Assembly (NCBI RefSeq): GCF_001278055.1 | Contig: NZ_CP010802.1 | Span: 1,488,001-1,552,000, forward strand | Source of the DNA: Desulfuromonas soudanensis | Lineage (GTDB): Bacteria > Desulfobacterota > Desulfuromonadia > Desulfuromonadales > WTL | Length of the DNA stretch: 64,000 nucleotides | Reading direction: 5' to 3' | Shown: in pieces, positions 11,590 to 19,246 of the stretch | How positions within the stretch are numbered: the stretch's first letter is position 1 | Layout of the letters: each line of letters begins with the position of its first letter | Notes under the pieces: generated by a model | Told to the model about the DNA's origin: nothing | Databases searched by the model: none | The model's input: only the letters and a program-made list of their open reading frames with translations | Position numbers and translations under genes: made by a program

Positions 11590-13182
11590 GTGAGGCTTAA
11601 TGATATTAGCAGGGGAACAGGGCTTGAAGGACACGGCATCTGCAATGCTAACCTGATTTACTGGACGCCGCCGACATCGGTTCTCTATGAACTGATTGTG
11701 AAGAGGGGAGAGGGGCTCCTCTCCCATCTGGGCGCGGTCGCCGTCAAGACCGGACACTATACGGGGCGGGCCGCAAACGATAAGTTCATCGTCGACGAAC
11801 CGAGCTGCCACGACCATGTCGCCTGGGGAAAGGTCAACCGCCCCTTCGACCCGGCAAAGTTCGATGCCCTCTACGATCGGATGTGTGCCTACATGCACGG
11901 GCGCGATCTCTTTGTGCAGGATTGCTATGCGGGGGCCGACAAGGAGCATCGCCTCCCCATTCGCGTCATCACCGAGAACGCGTGGCATTCTCTCTTCGCC
12001 CGCAACATGTTCGTGGCGGCAGAACCGGAGGAGCTGGAGAACCACTCTCCCCACTTCACCGTCATCAATATGTCGCACTTCCACGCCCTTCCCACCGTGG
12101 ACGGCACCAATTCCGAAACGTTCATCATCATCAACTTTGCCCGCAAAATGATCATCATCGGCGGCACCAGCTATGCCGGCGAGATCAAAAAGTCGATCTT
12201 CACCATCCTCAACTATCTCCTGCCGATTCAGAAGAAGATCCTGCCGATGCACTGCTCCGCCAACGTTGGGCCCAAGGGAGATTCCGCCGTCTTCTTCGGT
12301 CTCTCCGGCACCGGCAAAACGACCCTCTCCGCCGATCCGAACCGCTCGCTGATCGGCGACGACGAACACGGCTGGGACGACAAGGGGGTCTTCAACTTCG
12401 AGGGCGGATGTTACGCCAAGATCATCAACCTCTCCAAAGAGGCCGAACCTGAAATCTACGAGACGACCCGCCGCTTCGGCACCATCCTCGAAAACGTTGC
12501 GATCGACATCCACAGTCGCCGGATCGACCTGAACGACGACTCCTTTACCGAAAACACCCGTGCCTCCTATCCGCTGACCCACATCCCGAACATCGTCAAG
12601 AGCGGCTGCGGCGCTCACCCCGTCAACATCATCATGCTCACCTGCGACGCCTTCGGCGTTCTCCCGCCCATCGCCCGGCTGACTCCGGAGCAGGCGATGT
12701 TCCACTTCCTCTCAGGCTACACGGCCAAGGTCGCCGGAACTGAAGCCGGAGTCACCGAACCCTCCGCAACTTTTTCCACCTGCTTCGGTGCCCCTTTCAT
12801 GGCGCTCAACCCGACCGTCTACGGGGAGTTGCTGCGCACCAAGATCGCCAGACACAAGGTCACCTGCTGGCTGGTGAATACCGGCTGGAGCGGAGGCGCC
12901 TACGGGGTCGGCTCCCGTATGAAGATCGGGTACTCCCGCGCACTGGTCAATGCCGCCCTCGACGGCACCCTGGACGCCGGTCCTTTTGCAAAGGACAACT
13001 TCTTCGACCTCGATATCCCCACCACCTGCCCCGGAGTCCCCGCCGATGTCCTCAACCCCCGCAATACCTGGGAGGACAAGGCCAAATACGACGAGACCGC
13101 AACCCGTCTGGTCGGGATGTTCAAGGAGAATTTCAAAAAATACGCTCCCCATGTGAGCTCCGAGGTGGCCGAAGTGATGTAA
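11590..13182 (+). CDS. pckA: phosphoenolpyruvate carboxykinase (ATP)
   Basis: PckA interconverts oxaloacetate + ATP and PEP + CO2 + ADP, the entry to gluconeogenesis in acetate-oxidising bacteria. The P-loop FGLSGTGKTTLSADP begins near residue 236 and is followed by the kinase-2 motif LIGDDEHGWDDKGVFNFEGG. The substrate segment GRAANDKFIVDE and the C-terminal NTGWSGGAYGVGSRM are also present. The GTG start at 11590 follows GAGAGGGGGGAA. At 530 residues it has the standard length of the ATP-type enzyme. It is followed by a terminator and appears monocistronic. Confidence 0.97.
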   Translation: MRLNDISRGTGLEGHGICNANLIYWTPPTSVLYELIVKRGEGLLSHLGAVAVKTGHYTGRAANDKFIVDEPSCHDHVAWGKVNRPFDPAKFDALYDRMCAYMHGRDLFVQDCYAGADKEHRLPIRVITENAWHSLFARNMFVAAEPEELENHSPHFTVINMSHFHALPTVDGTNSETFIIINFARKMIIIGGTSYAGEIKKSIFTILNYLLPIQKKILPMHCSANVGPKGDSAVFFGLSGTGKTTLSADPNRSLIGDDEHGWDDKGVFNFEGGCYAKIINLSKEAEPEIYETTRRFGTILENVAIDIHSRRIDLNDDSFTENTRASYPLTHIPNIVKSGCGAHPVNIIMLTCDAFGVLPPIARLTPEQAMFHFLSGYTAKVAGTEAGVTEPSATFSTCFGAPFMALNPTVYGELLRTKIARHKVTCWLVNTGWSGGAYGVGSRMKIGYSRALVNAALDGTLDAGPFAKDNFFDLDIPTTCPGVPADVLNPRNTWEDKAKYDETATRLVGMFKENFKKYAPHVSSEVAEVM

Positions 13183-13206
13183 GGGCCGATCTCCATAACC
13201 TCGCGA

Positions 13207-13227
13207 CTCCTCCTGAATCAGGAGGAG
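13207..13227. repeat. perfect 10-bp inverted repeat after pckA
   Basis: CTCCTCCTGA and TCAGGAGGAG flank a single A, 25 bases after the pckA stop and just before the terminator. It may be an mRNA-stabilising hairpin or a protein site. No T-run follows. Confidence 0.6.
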
Positions 13228-13240
13228 ATCTTAAAGACGA

Positions 13241-13276
13241 AACCGCCCGATCGGCTGCTGCCGGTCGGGCGGTTTT
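13241..13276 (+). terminator. intrinsic terminator of pckA
   Basis: The arms AACCGCCCGA (13241-13250) and TCGGGCGGTT (13265-13274) are complementary, with inner CGGC/GCCG-type pairing and a short T-run. Because both ends carry A/T runs it could work from either side. Confidence 0.85.
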
Positions 13277-13755
13277 ATGTTGGGGGTCAGGGTAAAGGGC
13301 CTTCTCCCCTGAGAACCAGGATCATCTGGGCAAGGGATTTGGGGTGGGGCGCCCCTGGCCACCCAAATATGCCGTCATTCAATACCGTCCAGGTGCGATC
13401 CATGTCTTCTGTCATTTACGACAGCTTTGTCAAACTCGACGGATTCTGATGATGATATTCGCTGCACACCTCTGGCCTCTCCCTGATTTTTTCCTTCAGA
13501 AACGAAGGCTTGCATCCGTTTTTTTCATATTTTGTTTTTGGCGCGTTACTTGAAGACTACATACCCACAAGAACATGAATTCAGGTCGGGCTTGCAGTGG
13601 AAAACCAGGAATTGCGTCCCGACCAGTCCGGACCCTCAGAGAGACGGCGATATCAAACATGAAATGGAGGTGTTGCATCACAACCCAAAGGTAGCGTCTG
13701 CGAAGGCGAACATTTATGCCGATCAGCTTGCGAGCCGAAATCCGGTATGGATGCA
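13277..13755. other. AT-richer non-coding region upstream of the riboswitch
   Basis: About 480 bases between the pckA terminator and the GEMM-like element. Short open frames exist but have no ribosome sites or recognisable products. The string TTGGCGCGTTACTTGA near 13536 resembles a sigma-54 site but lacks the -12 C, so it is not called. Confidence 0.5.
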
Positions 13756-13845
13756 CTTGATAAAGGAAAAAACTTAACCATCCGCGAGGATGGGGCGGAA
13801 AGCCTACAGGGTCTCCACGAGACAGCCAGGACGCCGAAATATCAT
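13756..13845 (+). ncRNA. GEMM-I (cyclic dinucleotide) riboswitch, variant
   Basis: The core aligns with the GEMM-I consensus: AACC, then a stem AUCC-GCGA-GGAU capped by a GNRA tetraloop (13776-13791), then GGGGCGGAAAGCC in place of the usual GGGACGCAAAGCC, then a second hairpin GGGUCUC-CAC-GAGAC, then AGCCAGG (tetraloop-receptor side) and GCCGAA. A closing stem UGAUA/UAUCA joins both ends. The element at 48249 in this window aligns with it block by block. Two core positions differ from consensus and the segment before AACC is A-rich, so ligand choice (c-di-GMP or cGAMP) cannot be read. No clear intrinsic terminator follows. The controlled gene starts 125 bases downstream. Confidence 0.72.
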
Positions 13846-13969
13846 GAGATTTCAGTTCCCTGTCTTTTTTACATATCTTTTTGGGAACACTGGAGTCTGC
13901 TGAAAGTCGACTTATTGTCGAAAGTTAGTCATGAACACAGGTATTCCAACAAATGAACAAGGAGATGTC

Positions 13970-14788
13970 ATGAGAAAATTTATTGGACGGAAAGCTTATC
14001 TTGTATCTTTGATCGTTCTGGGCGCTTTTGTCTGCACCCTCCCCGCCTACGCTGGTTCGCATCATCGGGACAGTGACGACAATGACGATAATTCAACCAG
14101 TAATTCAGTCGTCGCAGGACCCAAGACCGTCAACCTCGGGACAGCCGGCGATTTCGTTATCCTGACAAAAACCGGAATCACAACCACCGGAACCACGGCC
14201 ATTGTCGGAAGTATGGGGGTCAGTCCCATCGTCGCTACGGCCATGACCGGTTTTGGTCTGATTGCCGATGCCACGAATGAATTTTCCACTTCGTCTCTGG
14301 TGACCGGCAAAATCTACGCAGCCGACTATGCCCCGCCGACCCCTACCAAAATGACCACCGCCATCGGTGACATGGAAACCGCCTACACTGACGCCGCCGG
14401 AAGAGTAAATCCTGATTTTGAGGAACTCGGCGGCGGCGACATCAGCGGCAAGACACTTCTCCCCGGTCTCTACAAATGGAGCACAGACGTTTTGATCACG
14501 AACGCCGGAGTTACTCTCGCCGGTGGCCCGAATGATATCTGGATTCTGCAGATGGCTGGCAATCTGACCGTGAACAACAGCGCCATGGTCACCCTCCTCG
14601 GCGGCGCCCAGGCCAAGAACATCTTTTGGCAGGTCTCCGGCAATGCGACCCTCGGAACCGCAGCTGACATGAAAGGGATCATCCTGAGCAAAACGCTGAT
14701 TTCGATGAATACCGGCGCCAAACTGAGCGGCAGAGCGTTGGCCCAGACCGCAGTGACGTTGATCGCAAATACCGTTACGGCCCCCTAA
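13970..14788 (+). CDS. exported ice-binding-like (DUF3494) protein
   Basis: A 272-residue secreted protein. The ATG at 13970 follows AAGGAGAT and gives a signal peptide ending near LPAYA-GSHH, then a short Asp-rich spacer (HHRDSDDNDDN), then one DUF3494 beta-solenoid (about residues 45-270: VNLGTAGDFVILTKTGI, SMGVSPIVATAMTGF, GKTLLPGLYKWSTDV, DIWILQMAGNLTV, AKNIFWQVSGNATLG). In this family the fold binds ice or acts as an adhesion module on larger surface proteins. No anchor domain is visible here, so the product may be released or periplasmic. It sits alone behind the GEMM-I element, and a strong terminator follows. Confidence 0.88.
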   Translation: MRKFIGRKAYLVSLIVLGAFVCTLPAYAGSHHRDSDDNDDNSTSNSVVAGPKTVNLGTAGDFVILTKTGITTTGTTAIVGSMGVSPIVATAMTGFGLIADATNEFSTSSLVTGKIYAADYAPPTPTKMTTAIGDMETAYTDAAGRVNPDFEELGGGDISGKTLLPGLYKWSTDVLITNAGVTLAGGPNDIWILQMAGNLTVNNSAMVTLLGGAQAKNIFWQVSGNATLGTAADMKGIILSKTLISMNTGAKLSGRALAQTAVTLIANTVTAP

Positions 14789-14821
14789 GGCCTGAGCTCT
14801 TCGGTGTGAAAACTGAATAAA

Positions 14822-14860
14822 AAAGAGGGGAGACAGGCGGTTGCCTGTCTCCCCTCTTTC
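14822..14860. terminator. bidirectional terminator between two convergent genes
   Basis: A perfect 17-bp stem, AAAGAGGGGAGACAGGC with GCCTGTCTCCCCTCTTT, encloses a GGTT loop. It ends the ice-binding-like gene on plus and the DUF6448-type gene on minus, with A/T runs on both sides. Confidence 0.93.
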
Positions 14861-14904
14861 TGGTGTTTCAACTTGTTAACCCGGAAGCCCAAAGTTTTGC
14901 AGCA

Positions 14905-15528
14905 TCAGTGTTGGTGAGGGGCCTGTGGGGTCGCCTCGGCGTGGTGGGGGGCGGCATGAACGACCTGGGCGATCCCTTCGACGTAATGAACGAAGGTGAC
15001 GTAGGCTTCGACATATTTACGGCCGGCCGCTATGCTTTCATCGGCATGCTTTTTTGTCTCCAGGGCATGGATGAAACGCTTGCGAATCCCCTCTTCGGTG
15101 TGCCTAAGGATGGCCTTGACCAGTTCGTCGACCGCCCCCTTTTCCAAGGCCAGATCCGCCTTGGCGATCACGGGTTCGACGGTTCCGGCCGCCTTCAGAC
15201 CGGTATAGGGAGCTCCCTCGCCGGCGCGGTGAATGCGCACCAGGGTCTCAAAAAAGTAGAGGTCGGCCAGGGTCTCGGCTTCGGGGCTGAGCTTGCGCAC
15301 CGCCGTCGTCTTGGCAAAGGCCGTGCGAATCTCCTTTTCATCGCCCAAACTGACCCACTTCAGCACCGGGGCGACATTCCCCTGGGCCAGAGCGGTGCGC
15401 GCATCGGCGACCACCGGTCCATCGAGGGTGTCACAGTGTGCCGCCGCCTCCCCCGGAAGGAGCAGTCCGATAGCCAGGGCCAGGGTCATTCCCAACAGCG
15501 TCAGCGAACGTCTCGATTTCGTGTTCAT
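14905..15528 (-). CDS. exported DUF6448-type protein
   Basis: A 207-residue secreted protein resembling the DUF6448 family. The ATG at 15528 is preceded by GGGGAGA and starts a signal peptide (hydrophobic about 9-25, cut near GEAAA-HCDT). The mature part begins HCDTLDGPVVADARTAL and contains FFETLVRIHRAGEGAPYTGL, both features I associate with the family. It is mostly alpha-helical and His-rich at both ends (C-terminal HAAPHHAEATPQAPHQH), which suggests metal binding, though that is inference. The biochemical role is unknown. It is monocistronic, with a -10-like TATAAT about 70 bases upstream. Confidence 0.75.
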   Translation of the reverse strand: MNTKSRRSLTLLGMTLALAIGLLLPGEAAAHCDTLDGPVVADARTALAQGNVAPVLKWVSLGDEKEIRTAFAKTTAVRKLSPEAETLADLYFFETLVRIHRAGEGAPYTGLKAAGTVEPVIAKADLALEKGAVDELVKAILRHTEEGIRKRFIHALETKKHADESIAAGRKYVEAYVTFVHYVEGIAQVVHAAPHHAEATPQAPHQH

Positions 15529-15598
15529 GGTTTCTCCCCTTTTACCTTTGTTGATTGGGCAGGTCACCTCTCTGAGTGGTCGGCGTCCCTATTGTTTC

Positions 15599-15604
15599 AT
15601 TATA
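15599..15604 (-). promoter_or_regulatory. probable -10 box for the DUF6448-type gene
   Basis: TATAAT on the minus strand with a weak TTGTTT-like -35 about 15-16 bases upstream. The position predicts a leader of about 65 bases. Confidence 0.35.
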
Positions 15605-15702
15605 CTGACGCTGACTATAAAACAAATTGACCTCCATCAATTCAGCACCGATCCGGGCTTTTCAAGACCTGAGCCTCGTCCCCTCGTCCCCTGATTTCGT
15701 TA

Positions 15703-15731
15703 TTGACATCTCTGGAGGAGATGAGTAATCT
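15703..15731 (+). promoter_or_regulatory. sigma-70-type promoter of the htpX-terC transcript
   Basis: A consensus -35 TTGACA (15703-15708), a 17-base spacer and -10 TAATCT (15726-15731). Transcription would start near 15738-15740, exactly where the Mn2+ riboswitch begins. Confidence 0.8.
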
Positions 15732-15740
15732 ATTTTTGAT

Positions 15741-15848
15741 TAAAGGGGAGTAGCATCCGGAACATCCGGCCCGCGCTTCGTCAATACGGTGGTTTCGCCA
15801 CCCGGACGCGGGAGCTGCGACGTAAAGTCGAGCCTTGCAAGACCTTTG
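15741..15848 (+). ncRNA. yybP-ykoY (Mn2+) riboswitch aptamer
   Basis: The RNA begins AAAGGGGAGUAGC, the family's hallmark first strand and L1 loop, and ends GAGCCUUGCAAGACCUUU, whose GACCUUU closes P1 with AAAGG. Between them lie an internal hairpin GGUGG-UUUC-GCCACC and the second binding loop (CCCGGACGCGGGAGC...). The family senses Mn2+ and commonly precedes TerC/Alx or MntP genes. The second gene downstream here is a TerC protein, which supports the call. The 3' strand GACCUUU is shared with the terminator at 15841, so metal binding should free the downstream genes to be transcribed (an ON switch). Confidence 0.87.
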
Positions 15849-15887
15849 TCCATGCATCCAACCATGCATCGGGTAAAGGTCTTTTTT
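15841..15887 (+). terminator. riboswitch-controlled intrinsic terminator
   Basis: GACCTTT (15841-15847) can pair with AAAGGTC (15875-15881), with an inner ATGCAT/ATGCAT stem, followed by six T (15882-15887). The left arm is also the 3' strand of the aptamer P1 helix, so terminator and aptamer exclude each other. Confidence 0.85.
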
Positions 15888-15927
15888 CTTTTACCCGACG
15901 CGTAAATTAACCGCGGAGGTAAAAGAA

Positions 15928-16788
15928 ATGAACCTGCTCAAGATCACCTTCCTTCTCACCTGCCTGACTCTTCTTCTCGTCGCCATGGGCAGCGCCATCG
16001 GCGGCCAGTCCGGCATGCTCATCGCCTTTGCCCTGGCGTGCGGCATGAACTTCTTCTCCTACTGGTATTCGGACAAGATCATCCTCAGGATGTACAAGGC
16101 CCGGGAAGTCTCGGAAACGGAGAATCCCTCCTTTTACGGGATGGTCCGGCGCCTCGCCCAGCAGGCGAAGATGCCGATGCCCAAGGTCTACATCATCCCC
16201 TCCGAAGGGCCCAACGCGTTTGCCACGGGGCGCAACCCGGAGAACGCGGCCGTCGCCGCCACCGAGGGACTCCTGCGCATCCTCTCCCCGGAGGAACTCG
16301 AAGGGGTCATGGCCCATGAGCTGGCGCATGTGCAAAACCGCGATACGCTGATTTCCACCATCGCCGCCACCTTCGCCGGCGCCATCTCCATGCTCGGCAG
16401 CATGCTGCAGTGGTCCGCCATCTTCGGCGCCGGCCGCGGCGAGGACGAGGAAGGGGGAGGGAGCCTTCTCGGCGGCCTGGCCCTGGCGATCATCGCTCCG
16501 ATGGCGGCCATGCTGATTCAGATGGCCATCTCGCGGTCCCGCGAATACCACGCCGATGCCTCCGGCGCGAGAATCTGCGGCAAACCCCTGGCACTGGCCG
16601 GCGCGCTTCGCAAGCTGCAGGAGGCCTCGACGAGGATGCCGATGCAGGAGGCGACTCCTTCGACCTCGCACCTCTTCATCGTCAACCCCCTGACCGGCGC
16701 ATCGATGCTCAAGCTCTTCTCCACGCACCCGCCGATGGAGGAGCGCATTGCCCGCCTGGAGGCGATGGCTTTCTCAGGGAAGGAATGA
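15928..16788 (+). CDS. htpX: membrane zinc metalloprotease HtpX
   Basis: HtpX degrades misfolded inner-membrane proteins, with its active site facing the cytosol. The 286-residue protein has two N-terminal membrane helices (about 5-50), the zinc protease motif [10 protein letters not shown] (HEXXH, about residues 131-135), two more hydrophobic segments (about 145-200) and the downstream Glu-bearing [11 protein letters not shown] motif that completes the zinc site. The ATG at 15928 follows CGGAGGT. It is the first gene after the Mn2+ riboswitch and lies about 70 bases before terC, so both should respond to the same signal. Confidence 0.95.
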   Translation: MNLLKITFLLTCLTLLLVAMGSAIGGQSGMLIAFALACGMNFFSYWYSDKIILRMYKAREVSETENPSFYGMVRRLAQQAKMPMPKVYIIPSEGPNAFATGRNPENAAVAATEGLLRILSPEELEGVMAHELAHVQNRDTLISTIAATFAGAISMLGSMLQWSAIFGAGRGEDEEGGGSLLGGLALAIIAPMAAMLIQMAISRSREYHADASGARICGKPLALAGALRKLQEASTRMPMQEATPSTSHLFIVNPLTGASMLKLFSTHPPMEERIARLEAMAFSGKE

Positions 16789-16859
16789 AAGACTCGGGGC
16801 CCAAATCGTTTCTCAGGCTCCGGACCGGCAAGTAAACCCTCGCGATGGGAGAACGTCTC

Positions 16860-17864
16860 GTGAACACTCTCTGGATGTGGATCGGCTTCAACCTCTTCGT
16901 CCTCGTGCTGCTGGCACTGGATCTCGGCGTGCTCCACCGCAAAGGCAAGGAGGTGGGGATTTTCGAGGCGCTCCTGCTCAGCCTCGGGTATTTCATTCTG
17001 GCGCTGATCTTCGGCGCCGGGGTCTATCATTTCCTCGGGGCGAGCTCCGGAGTCGAGTTTTTCACCGGCTACCTGCTGGAGAAGAGTCTGAGCGTCGACA
17101 ACATCTTCGTCTTCGTTCTGATCTTCAGCCATTTTCAGGTGCCGGCGCAGTACCAGCACCGCGTCCTGTTCTGGGGGATTCTGGGCGCCCTGGTCATGCG
17201 GGCCGCCATGATCCTGACCGGCGCAGCTATTCTCGGAGCCTTCCACTGGGTGATCTACCTCTTCGGAGCTTTCCTCATCTTCACCGGGGGCAAGATGCTG
17301 GTGACGATCAACCAGGAACCGGACATGGAGGGGAACCGTCTGGTCCGTCTGATCCGCCGCCATTTCCGGGTGACGGAGGGGTATGAGGGAAACCGGTTCT
17401 TCGTTCGCCGGGAGAGTCTGCTCTACTTGACGCCGCTGATGGTGGTGCTGATTCTGGTCGAAGTCTCCGACGTGGTCTTCGCGCTCGATTCCATCCCGGC
17501 CATTTTCGCCATCACCACCGACCCGTTCATTGTCTATACGTCCAATGTCTTTGCCATCCTCGGACTGCGGGCGCTCTATTTCGCCCTGGTCGGCATCATC
17601 CACCGGTTTCATTACCTCAAGTACGGCCTTTCGCTGGTGCTCATGGTGGTCGGTGCGAAGATGTTGATCAACGCGGCTTTTGGCAAGGTCATCCCCACCG
17701 AGGCGGCGCTGCTGGTCACCGCCCTCCTGATCGGCGGCTCGATGCTGGTGTCGGTGATCAAGACCCGGAATCTGCCGAAAGAGATCGGCACCGCCGAAGC
17801 CGTTCACGGGTGGGTCCCGGGAAGCCCGGCGAAACCGGATGCGGGGGAGAATACGGACAAGTAA
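16860..17864 (+). CDS. TerC/Alx-family membrane protein
   Basis: TerC/Alx proteins are multi-helix membrane proteins tied to Mn2+ export and to metal loading of exported proteins. The 334-residue product has about eight to nine helices with the family motifs LLEKSLSVDNIFVFVLIFSHF and VVFALDSIPAIFAITTDPF, whose Asp residues are thought to bind metal. I choose GTG 16860 because GGGAGA (16847-16852) lies seven bases upstream. An ATG at 16845 is also possible and would add five residues. Its place after a yybP-ykoY element and htpX supports a manganese role. Confidence 0.92.
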   Translation: MNTLWMWIGFNLFVLVLLALDLGVLHRKGKEVGIFEALLLSLGYFILALIFGAGVYHFLGASSGVEFFTGYLLEKSLSVDNIFVFVLIFSHFQVPAQYQHRVLFWGILGALVMRAAMILTGAAILGAFHWVIYLFGAFLIFTGGKMLVTINQEPDMEGNRLVRLIRRHFRVTEGYEGNRFFVRRESLLYLTPLMVVLILVEVSDVVFALDSIPAIFAITTDPFIVYTSNVFAILGLRALYFALVGIIHRFHYLKYGLSLVLMVVGAKMLINAAFGKVIPTEAALLVTALLIGGSMLVSVIKTRNLPKEIGTAEAVHGWVPGSPAKPDAGENTDK

Positions 17865-17906
17865 AAGCGCGCTGGCCCATCCAGTCATGAGTGGGCACAG
17901 CAGTGG

Positions 17907-17951
17907 GGTCGCGTCTCAACTCTTGACAATGTCAGAAGTTGAGACGCGACC
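17907..17951. repeat. 45-base near-perfect palindrome (REP-like)
   Basis: GGTCGCGTCTCAACT and its complement (17907-17921 / 17937-17951) enclose TGACA-A-TGTCA, so 22-base arms pair with only two mismatches. No T-run follows, so it is a poor terminator. It resembles dispersed REP-type palindromes, but no second copy is in the window. Confidence 0.7.
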
Positions 17952-18010
17952 TCCTTCGAAACTATGCGGTAAAAATAAGTAATTGCGATCTGAACATGAG
18001 ATGCTAATAT

Positions 18011-18048
18011 GACCTCAAATTGTGTTCATTTGACATCCAATTGAGGTC
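18011..18048 (+). promoter_or_regulatory. operator palindrome at the start of the wHTH/NTase pair
   Basis: GACCTCAAATTG (18011-18022) and CAATTGAGGTC (18038-18048) are complementary apart from one extra A. The right arm contains the GAGG ribosome site of the gene starting at 18052. It is a natural binding site for the winged-helix protein, which would then control its own synthesis. Confidence 0.65.
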
Positions 18049-18051
18049 GTT

Positions 18052-18381
18052 ATGCTTGAATCCCTTTTCGGTTCGATCAACAAAGAACGGGTCCTTTTTT
18101 TTATCTATGCCCGAAATCAGGGGCATGCTCGTGAAATAGCGCGATTCTACGCCTGCAGTTTGACCCCTCTCCAGCGTCAGCTTGAGATCCTTGAGCACGG
18201 CGGCATTCTTGTCAGTTCGCTGGTTGGGCGAACCCGGTTGTACACCTTTAATCCCCGGTATCCTCTCCTTTCAGAAGTAACCGCCTTGATCGAAAAGGCC
18301 TTGACTTTTTATCCGGAAGAAGAGCGGACTCGACTGCAGATGGAGCGACAGCGCCCACGTAGAGCGGGAAAGCCGCTATGA
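18052..18381 (+). CDS. winged-helix DNA-binding protein (probable antitoxin/regulator)
   Basis: A 109-residue protein with an ArsR-like winged helix: RVLFFIYARNQGHAREIARF, then the recognition helix region CSLTPLQRQLEILEHGGILVS and a beta wing with GRTRLYTFNPRYPL. The C-terminal tail is basic and helical. It overlaps the next gene by four bases (ATGA), and its start region carries a palindrome. A helix-turn-helix protein coupled to a nucleotidyltransferase is the usual layout of an AbiE/MNT-type toxin-antitoxin or regulatory pair. That function is inference. Confidence 0.75.
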   Translation: MLESLFGSINKERVLFFIYARNQGHAREIARFYACSLTPLQRQLEILEHGGILVSSLVGRTRLYTFNPRYPLLSEVTALIEKALTFYPEEERTRLQMERQRPRRAGKPL

Positions 18382-18917
18382 AGACCGTACGCGAGATGAA
18401 CATTGGCGAGTTGGCCGCCTATGTCTGTTCCCACCTGGATCGTTATGGTATTTATGTTGCGCTCGGTGGCGGTGCGGTCGTTTCCATCTATGCCTCCGAT
18501 AACTTTGTCTCTATGGATCTCGATTTTATCGACCTCTTGCAGACATCCCGACTGAAACTCAAGAAGGTTCTGAAGGAAATCGGGTTTGAGGAGAAGAACC
18601 GGTACTTTGTGAGCGAGGAGACGGAATTCTTTATTGAATTCCCATCCGGGCCGCTTGCGGTCGGCAACGAACCGGTTAAAAAGCTTGCGGAACTTCAGTT
18701 TGAAACCGGAAAACTGCGACTTCTTTCTCCAACTGACTGCGTTAAAGATCGATTGTCAGCATTTTATCATTGGGGTGATCGGCAGTGTTTGCAGCAAGCG
18801 GTCTGGGTAGCGGAGATGAAACCGATTGATTGGATTGAAGTGGAGCGATGGTCGCGGCAGGAAGGGGCGGCAGAGAAATTTGTTGAATTTAGGGCAGAGC
18901 TTCAGGGTCTTCGGTAG
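18378..18917 (+). CDS. AbiEii-like nucleotidyltransferase
   Basis: A 179-residue protein with the nucleotidyltransferase core: GGGAVVSIYASDNFVSMDLDFID contains the Gly-rich turn and the DxD metal pair (S-M-D-L-D-F), and KLRLLSPTDCVKDRLSAFYHW is the helix that follows the third strand in AbiEii/DUF6036-type proteins. Relatives transfer nucleotides to tRNA 3' ends or to proteins and act as toxins neutralised by the upstream protein. The pair is AT-richer than its surroundings and flanked by palindromic repeats, consistent with transfer. Confidence 0.75.
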   Translation: MKTVREMNIGELAAYVCSHLDRYGIYVALGGGAVVSIYASDNFVSMDLDFIDLLQTSRLKLKKVLKEIGFEEKNRYFVSEETEFFIEFPSGPLAVGNEPVKKLAELQFETGKLRLLSPTDCVKDRLSAFYHWGDRQCLQQAVWVAEMKPIDWIEVERWSRQEGAAEKFVEFRAELQGLR

Positions 18918-19010
18918 GGTTGAATAGGTATGGTGTCTTCGGGGCGAATTTGGGCGTGTCAAGCGACATCAGAAATTGACCCTTAACGACACGAAGAATT
19001 GACCACCCTC

Positions 19011-19101
19011 AGTCCCCCCTACTTCGCAGGGGGGAAGCAGTCCCCTTGATCCCCCCTATGAAATAGGGGGGAAGCGAGTGTAACGAGCAGGGGGGTCATT
19101 C
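19011..19101. repeat. C/G-tract palindromic intergenic repeat
   Basis: CCCCCCTACTTCGCAGGGGGG and CCCCCCTATGAAATAGGGGGG are two hairpins in tandem, followed by GAAGCGAGTGTAACGAGCAGGGGGG. The layout suggests a dispersed intergenic repeat. The 330-base gap that holds it contains no gene. Confidence 0.65.
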
Positions 19102-19122
19102 AACAGGTGGGATGTGCCACCG

Positions 19123-19167
19123 GAACATCAAAAAGGCGCCCCGAGGTCCGGGCGCCTTTTGATGTTC
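19123..19167. terminator. bidirectional terminator
   Basis: The left arm GAACATCAAAAAGGCGCCC and right arm GGGCGCCTTTTGATGTTC pair over 18 bases with one bulged A. A- and T-runs at both ends let it end the minus-strand formate/nitrite channel gene and any plus-strand transcript. Confidence 0.88.
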
Positions 19168-19246
19168 TTCTCTCCCACAGGAGCGGGTTCCCCTGGATTG
19201 TTTCAGTCGATCCAGTCGGAGGGGGCAGGAGCGGTGAAGCGGATTT

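Noticed and set aside
13536-13551. A sigma-54 promoter before the first GEMM-like element
   Set aside because: TTGGCGCGTTACTTGA has the -24 part but lacks the required GC at -12.
13532-13777. A possible small gene upstream of the ice-binding-like gene
   Set aside because: No ribosome site, no recognisable sequence, and its end runs into the riboswitch.
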